From contig CAZOAZ010000034.1 of assembly GCA_964577955.1 (NCBI GenBank), positions 1 to 64,000 of the forward strand: 64,000 nucleotides of DNA, written 5' to 3'. The translations under genes and the position numbers were made by a program. Shown in pieces: positions 60,601 through 64,000 of the stretch (within the stretch, counting starts at the first letter, position 1; the number at the start of each line of letters is the position of its first letter). This DNA comes from CADEEX01 sp964577955. GTDB lineage: Bacteria; Acidobacteriota; Vicinamibacteria; Vicinamibacterales; CAVVIG01. Under the pieces are notes generated by a model. The model made no database searches. It was not told where the DNA came from and saw only the letters and a program-made list of their open reading frames with translations.

Positions 60601-61308
60601 ATGGGCGTCGATGTGTTCTCGTTTCAGTTTCTCGTCGACCTGCTGCGCATTCTGAGCATCGACATTCTCTTATCCGGCGACAACGCGGTCGTGATTGCGA
60701 TGGCCAGCCGCTCGCTCCCCGCCGCGCAGCGGCGGCAGGCGATCATCGGCGGCAGCGCGGCGGCCGTGGCGCTGCGGATCACCTTTTGTCTCGTCATCAC
60801 GTCGGTGATGAGCATTCCCTATCTCAAGGTGATCGGCGGCCTGATGCTGCTGTACATCGGCGTCAAGCTGGTGATTCCCGAGCCGGCCTCTGACGGCGAC
60901 GTGGTCAGCGCCAAGGCCCATGTCTGGGCCGCCATTCGCACGATTCTGATTGCCGACGCCGTGATGTCGCTGGACAACGTTGTCGCGATCGCGGCGGCGG
61001 CGCATGGCAGTGTGCTGCTCATCGCGCTCGGACTCGTCATCAGCATTCCGCTGATCGTGTTCGGCAGCCAGCTGGTGCTGGGCGTCCTGAACCGGTTCCC
61101 GCTCCTGATCGCGCTTGGCGGCGGCCTGCTCGGCTGGATCGCCGGCGAAATCATCCTCACCGATCCCGCCCTGGTGTCGCACCTGCCGTACGACGCGCAC
61201 AAGATCGCCGGCGTGGCCGAGCCGTCGCTCGCGCTCTTCGTGATGGTCGTCGGTTCGGTGCTGGCGCGGCGCGCGCGGGCCGCTGAAGAATCCGCCGAGC
61301 TCACTTGA
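60601..61308 (+). CDS. TerC/YjbE-family membrane protein
   Basis: A 235-residue protein with about seven membrane segments. The paired acidic motifs DILLSGDNAVVIAMA and DAVMSLDNVVAIAA are those of TerC/Alx/YjbE proteins, which handle manganese or other metals. It starts 3 bases after the uspA-like stop and its own stop overlaps the next start (TTGA), so it is in a tight operon. The link to the NRPS is positional only. Confidence 0.88.
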   Translation: MGVDVFSFQFLVDLLRILSIDILLSGDNAVVIAMASRSLPAAQRRQAIIGGSAAAVALRITFCLVITSVMSIPYLKVIGGLMLLYIGVKLVIPEPASDGDVVSAKAHVWAAIRTILIADAVMSLDNVVAIAAAAHGSVLLIALGLVISIPLIVFGSQLVLGVLNRFPLLIALGGGLLGWIAGEIILTDPALVSHLPYDAHKIAGVAEPSLALFVMVVGSVLARRARAAEESAELT

Positions 61309-62702
61309 GCCCCAGACCGGCCCTGGTCGTCGCTGTCACGACGCTCCTGGCCGCGGGACTACGGTTCTACGGAATCGGCGCGCAGAGCTTCTGGGTTGAC
61401 GAAGCCACGAGTTACGCGGTCGCACACCTGCGGTGGCCCGACGTTCTCGACGTTCTCCTGCACCAGCGCGCCAACATGGCGCTCTACCTGGTTCTCCTGC
61501 ATGAATGGCTGAAGCTTGGCTCGAGCGAAGGATTCATCCGCGCACTGTCCGCGCTGTTCTCGATTGCCACCATTCCACTGCTGTTCCTCCTCGCGCGCCG
61601 GCTGTTCGACACCCGTGTCGCGCTGGTCGCGGCGCTGCTTCTGGCCGTCAACGGCTTCGACATCTGGCACGCGCAGAATGCCCGCGCGTACAGCCTGCTG
61701 ACCGGTCTCACGGTGCTGTCGTTTTTCACGCTCGATCGCGCCCACGAGCGGCGGACCCCCGCCGCCTGGATGCTCTACGCCGCGGCAACCACACTGGCCG
61801 TGTACGCACACTTCATCGCGATCCTGCTGCTGCCGGCGCAGGCGGTCACGGCGGCGATCTGGTCTGGCCGCGCCAGACTGGAGCGTGGGCATCTCACGAG
61901 CGTGCTGGCCAGCGCCGCATTGGCGGCGCCGCTGCTCTGGATCGTGGCGACGCGTGATGCCGGAGACAGCGCCTGGATCGCGCCGACGACCGCGATGCAT
62001 GTGGCGCGTCTCTTCGTGTCGTTCGCGGGCCAGGGGCACTGGCCGCTGCTGCTGGTGCACGGTGTCTTCGTCGCGATGGCGGTCGCCCGCGGGCTGAGCT
62101 CGGCGGCTCCAGGGGAGCGCCGGCTCGTGATCTCGCTGGTCGCGTGGCTCCTGGTGCCGATGGTCCTGACGCTGCTGATCTCGGTCGTCAAGCCGATGTT
62201 CGTCGACCGCTACCTGCTCATCGCCTTTCCACCGTTCGTGCTGCTTTCGGCGCTCGGCATTGCGCGACTACCGACTGCATTCATGCGAACGATTTCGCTG
62301 GTCGCGGTGCTGGCCTTCGCGAGCCGAGGGGTTGCGGCGGCTTACGAGGACGGACGGATCGACTGGCGCAGCGCCTCGCTCTACATGCTGTCGCAAGCGC
62401 GCTCCGGCGATGCCGCGGTGTTCGACGTCGGCACCGGACGCCGGCTCGTGGACTACTACCGCGATTCACGAGGGTTCGGTGCGTCCCCATCAATCGTCTT
62501 TCCGTCGGACGCTGAATTCTGGCTGCCGAACCTCGCGCTCGATCCCGCCATCGTCGAACCGCGGCTCCGCGATGCCCCGCGGGTGTGGCTCTTTCAGTGG
62601 TACGGCACTCGAAGCCTGGAAGCGCCGCTCACCGCGCGATATGGTCAGCCGACGGTGAAGTCATTCAAGGATGTCACGGTGTACTTGTTTGAGGCACATT
62701 GA
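61305..62702 (+). CDS. GT39-like polyisoprenyl-sugar glycosyltransferase
   Basis: A 465-residue membrane protein with about ten hydrophobic segments. The first loop QSFWVDEATSYAVAHLRWPD carries the Asp-Glu of the ArnT/PMT_2 family, which uses lipid-linked sugars outside the membrane. A soluble C-terminal domain of about 100 residues follows the last helix. It starts at a TTG overlapping the TerC stop, so translation depends on coupling. Last gene of the NRPS-led run; a large inverted repeat follows its stop. Confidence 0.82.
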   Translation: MSPRPALVVAVTTLLAAGLRFYGIGAQSFWVDEATSYAVAHLRWPDVLDVLLHQRANMALYLVLLHEWLKLGSSEGFIRALSALFSIATIPLLFLLARRLFDTRVALVAALLLAVNGFDIWHAQNARAYSLLTGLTVLSFFTLDRAHERRTPAAWMLYAAATTLAVYAHFIAILLLPAQAVTAAIWSGRARLERGHLTSVLASAALAAPLLWIVATRDAGDSAWIAPTTAMHVARLFVSFAGQGHWPLLLVHGVFVAMAVARGLSSAAPGERRLVISLVAWLLVPMVLTLLISVVKPMFVDRYLLIAFPPFVLLSALGIARLPTAFMRTISLVAVLAFASRGVAAAYEDGRIDWRSASLYMLSQARSGDAAVFDVGTGRRLVDYYRDSRGFGASPSIVFPSDAEFWLPNLALDPAIVEPRLRDAPRVWLFQWYGTRSLEAPLTARYGQPTVKSFKDVTVYLFEAH

Positions 62703-62704
62703 CT

Positions 62705-62838
62705 TGTCCAAATGCGCCACGAACGCACGAAAGCGCGAAGGGCCACCTTTGCGATTGCCTCGACGCGGCGCCGCGAAGCGTCGAGATGCAGCGCTAACTT
62801 GGACTGCTGTTTCGCGTTGTCGTGTTTTCGTGGCGCGT
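62705..62838. repeat. Large inverted repeat, TGCGCCACGAA family
   Basis: Arms TGCGCCACGAACGCACGAAA and the complement of CGCGCCACGAAAACACGACA lie about 75 bases apart, with CTCGACGC/GCGTCGAG forming an internal hairpin at 62758-62783. The right arm runs into the 3' end of the epimerase gene, encoding its last residues and stop. Confidence 0.8.
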
Positions 62839-63744
62839 TTGTTGTTGCTGCGCCGAGCCGAATTCTCGCGCGAGGCCCTCGGCCAAGGTGCGCGGTCGAT
62901 ATCCGCAGTCCGCTCGAAATGGCCCGATGTCCACGGTCGCGTCCTGGTTGATCCCGTGGAGAGACTCCGGCGTCAGCGTCGACTTCGCCGAGATCCGCAC
63001 GAGCACTGCTGCCGCGGCGGCACAGAGCGGCATCGGGATGTGGACCTTGACGCGGCGGCGGCCGGCCGCGCCGGCGATCGCGTCCACGAGTTCGTTGAAG
63101 CTCAACGCCGTCGCACCGCCGACGTTGTACGCCTGGTTCGCCGCAGCAGGGTGAAAGAGCGCGAGTTCAACGGCGTCCACGACATCGTCGATACACACGG
63201 GTTGAAGGCGCGCGGTGCCAGGGCCCAGGACCGGGACGATGCCGGGCGCCCGTTTGATCATCGACGAGAGCGTGGCGAAGTGCGAGCCGCCGCCGCGCCC
63301 GTAGATCATCGTCGGCCTGAGGATCGTGTAGGGCAGGCCCGAAGACCGAACGAGCCGCTCGGCTTCGGCCTTCGATCGGCCGTACACGTTCAGGCTTGAA
63401 TAGATCGCCGAGACCGCGGAGATGTACACGAACCGTTTGACGCTGCAGGCCTGAGCAAACGCCAGCGTATTGGCCGTGCCTTCGACGTTGACCCGCGTGA
63501 TCGCGCCGGGCGGATTTGGCAGCATCAGCGCCGCGCCATGCACAACCGCGTCAATGTCATTGCCGGCCTGCGCAAGCCAGTCGCGCGTCGTGAGATCGCC
63601 GCGGACGAGGTCAACGCGGGCGACGAGGTCGGAGGGGATGTGTTCGCCCGGCAGGAGCAGGCAGCGGACCCGGGCGCCGCGCTCGAGGAGCCGCCGCAGG
63701 ACGTGCGATCCCACATAACCCGAGGCGCCGGTCAGCCAGACCAT
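62794..63744 (-). CDS. NAD(P)-dependent epimerase/dehydratase (extended SDR)
   Basis: A 316-residue soluble enzyme. The dinucleotide site is WLTGASGYVGSHV at residues 3-15, with DLVRGDLTTRD and VVHGAA after it; the catalytic Ser-Tyr-x-x-x-Lys is at SAVSAIYSSLNVYGRSKAE. PTMIYGRGGG fits the substrate-binding region. It is most like sugar-nucleotide epimerases or short complex-I-type relatives. The last 18 or so residues (QQQQTRHENTTTRNSSPS) are translated repeat DNA and unlike the rest of the protein, so the original C-terminus was probably replaced. Confidence 0.88.
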   Translation of the reverse strand: MVWLTGASGYVGSHVLRRLLERGARVRCLLLPGEHIPSDLVARVDLVRGDLTTRDWLAQAGNDIDAVVHGAALMLPNPPGAITRVNVEGTANTLAFAQACSVKRFVYISAVSAIYSSLNVYGRSKAEAERLVRSSGLPYTILRPTMIYGRGGGSHFATLSSMIKRAPGIVPVLGPGTARLQPVCIDDVVDAVELALFHPAAANQAYNVGGATALSFNELVDAIAGAAGRRRVKVHIPMPLCAAAAAVLVRISAKSTLTPESLHGINQDATVDIGPFRADCGYRPRTLAEGLAREFGSAQQQQTRHENTTTRNSSPS

Positions 63745-63763
63745 TCGGTCCGAACAGGATAGC

Positions 63764-64000
63764 TCAGCGGAGCGGAGCGAGGTCGCTCAAGTGGAAGCCC
63801 ACGAATGCGTCCGCCGCCATCTGATAGTCAATCAGCACGTCGGCCGGATAGCCGTAGCGTGCGTCGTAATCGACGCGCACCCGTCGCGCCCCGTTTTCGA
63901 AGCCGGCGACAATCTCGTCGAAGACCCGATCGACCGGATGGTACGCGCTCCACATGGCGGGCGGCACGGCTGTGCCGTCCGACACGCGAATCACTTCGAC
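63764..64000 (-). CDS. DUF6174-type protein (5' truncated by window end)
   Basis: The last 79 residues of a protein whose start lies beyond the window. TVFDEI-like DRVFDEIVAGFENGARRVRVDYD followed by YGYPADVLIDYQMAADAFVGFHLSDL matches the C-terminal half of DUF6174, a family of small secreted or lipid-anchored proteins of unknown function. On the same strand as the epimerase, 19 bases upstream of it. Confidence 0.7.
   Translation of the reverse strand, partial: VEVIRVSDGTAVPPAMWSAYHPVDRVFDEIVAGFENGARRVRVDYDARYGYPADVLIDYQMAADAFVGFHLSDLAPLR

Noticed and set aside
1..64000. tRNA or rRNA genes
   Set aside because: Intergenic spaces were read for cloverleaf-like arms and conserved rRNA segments; none was convincing.

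Overview
The window is GC-rich, gene-dense chromosomal DNA that looks like a Gram-negative member of the Acidobacteriota, probably near the Vicinamibacteria. This placement is inferred from gene families and repeats; there is no rRNA or other marker gene here. Supporting signs are paired DUF5916 outer-membrane proteins, many secreted hydrolases and quinoproteins, a PEP-CTERM protein, c-type cytochromes, and the dense scatter of short palindromes and heptamer repeats. A run of exactly 100 N at 11255-11354 shows that this is a scaffolded assembly.

Layout. 1-11218: 5'-truncated PQQ dehydrogenase, SGNH esterase, secreted protein of unknown function, penicillin-acylase-type hydrolase, DUF5916 barrel protein, and a three-gene unit led by a cytochrome c/copper-monooxygenase-like fusion. 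11219-11651: imperfect 153-bp tandem repeat containing the assembly gap. 11652-22938: ferritin-like protein, secreted cupin, 1417-residue hybrid histidine kinase, DEAD-box helicase with a DbpA-type RNA-binding tail, DUF998 membrane protein, amidohydrolase and a small zinc-ribbon protein. 23049-34111: serine hydrolase followed by a quinohemoprotein amine dehydrogenase (qhp) locus. 34139-49880: sigma/anti-sigma pair, lipoproteins, Ig-like and PEP-CTERM proteins, serine hydrolase, methyltransferase, soluble aldose dehydrogenase, SnoaL-like protein, TauE/SafE plus DUF1634, phosphatase-like protein, second DUF5916 protein and a Tat-type DsrE-like protein. 49865-64000: HAD hydrolase, NRPS, O-GlcNAc-transferase-like TPR protein, UspA, TerC-like protein and GT39-like glycosyltransferase in one run, then an epimerase and a truncated DUF6174 protein.

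The best-defined system is the qhp locus, in the order qhpD-qhpC-qhpA-qhpB-(new gene)-qhpF-qhpE-qhpG. It encodes all three enzyme subunits (diheme alpha, beta-propeller, and a cysteine tryptophylquinone-bearing gamma peptide). It also encodes the known maturation factors: radical SAM crosslinking enzyme, ABC exporter, subtilisin-like leader peptidase and FAD monooxygenase. Every crosslinking residue of the gamma subunit is present at the expected spacing. Two features stand out: an inserted gene for a secreted heme-c protein with a terpene-cyclase-like helical toroid, and a G-tract heptamer array that starts at the qhpC stop and touches the qhpA start.

The second notable system is the NRPS operon. 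Its synthetase reads A-T-C-T-C-A-T-TE: the middle module has no adenylation domain, and the first adenylation domain lacks the usual amino-acid-binding Asp. The third is the repeat landscape: three palindromic families and several heptamer arrays. Some copies lie in frame inside genes and others supply stop codons. No transposase that could move them, CRISPR array, tRNA, rRNA or insertion sequence was seen.
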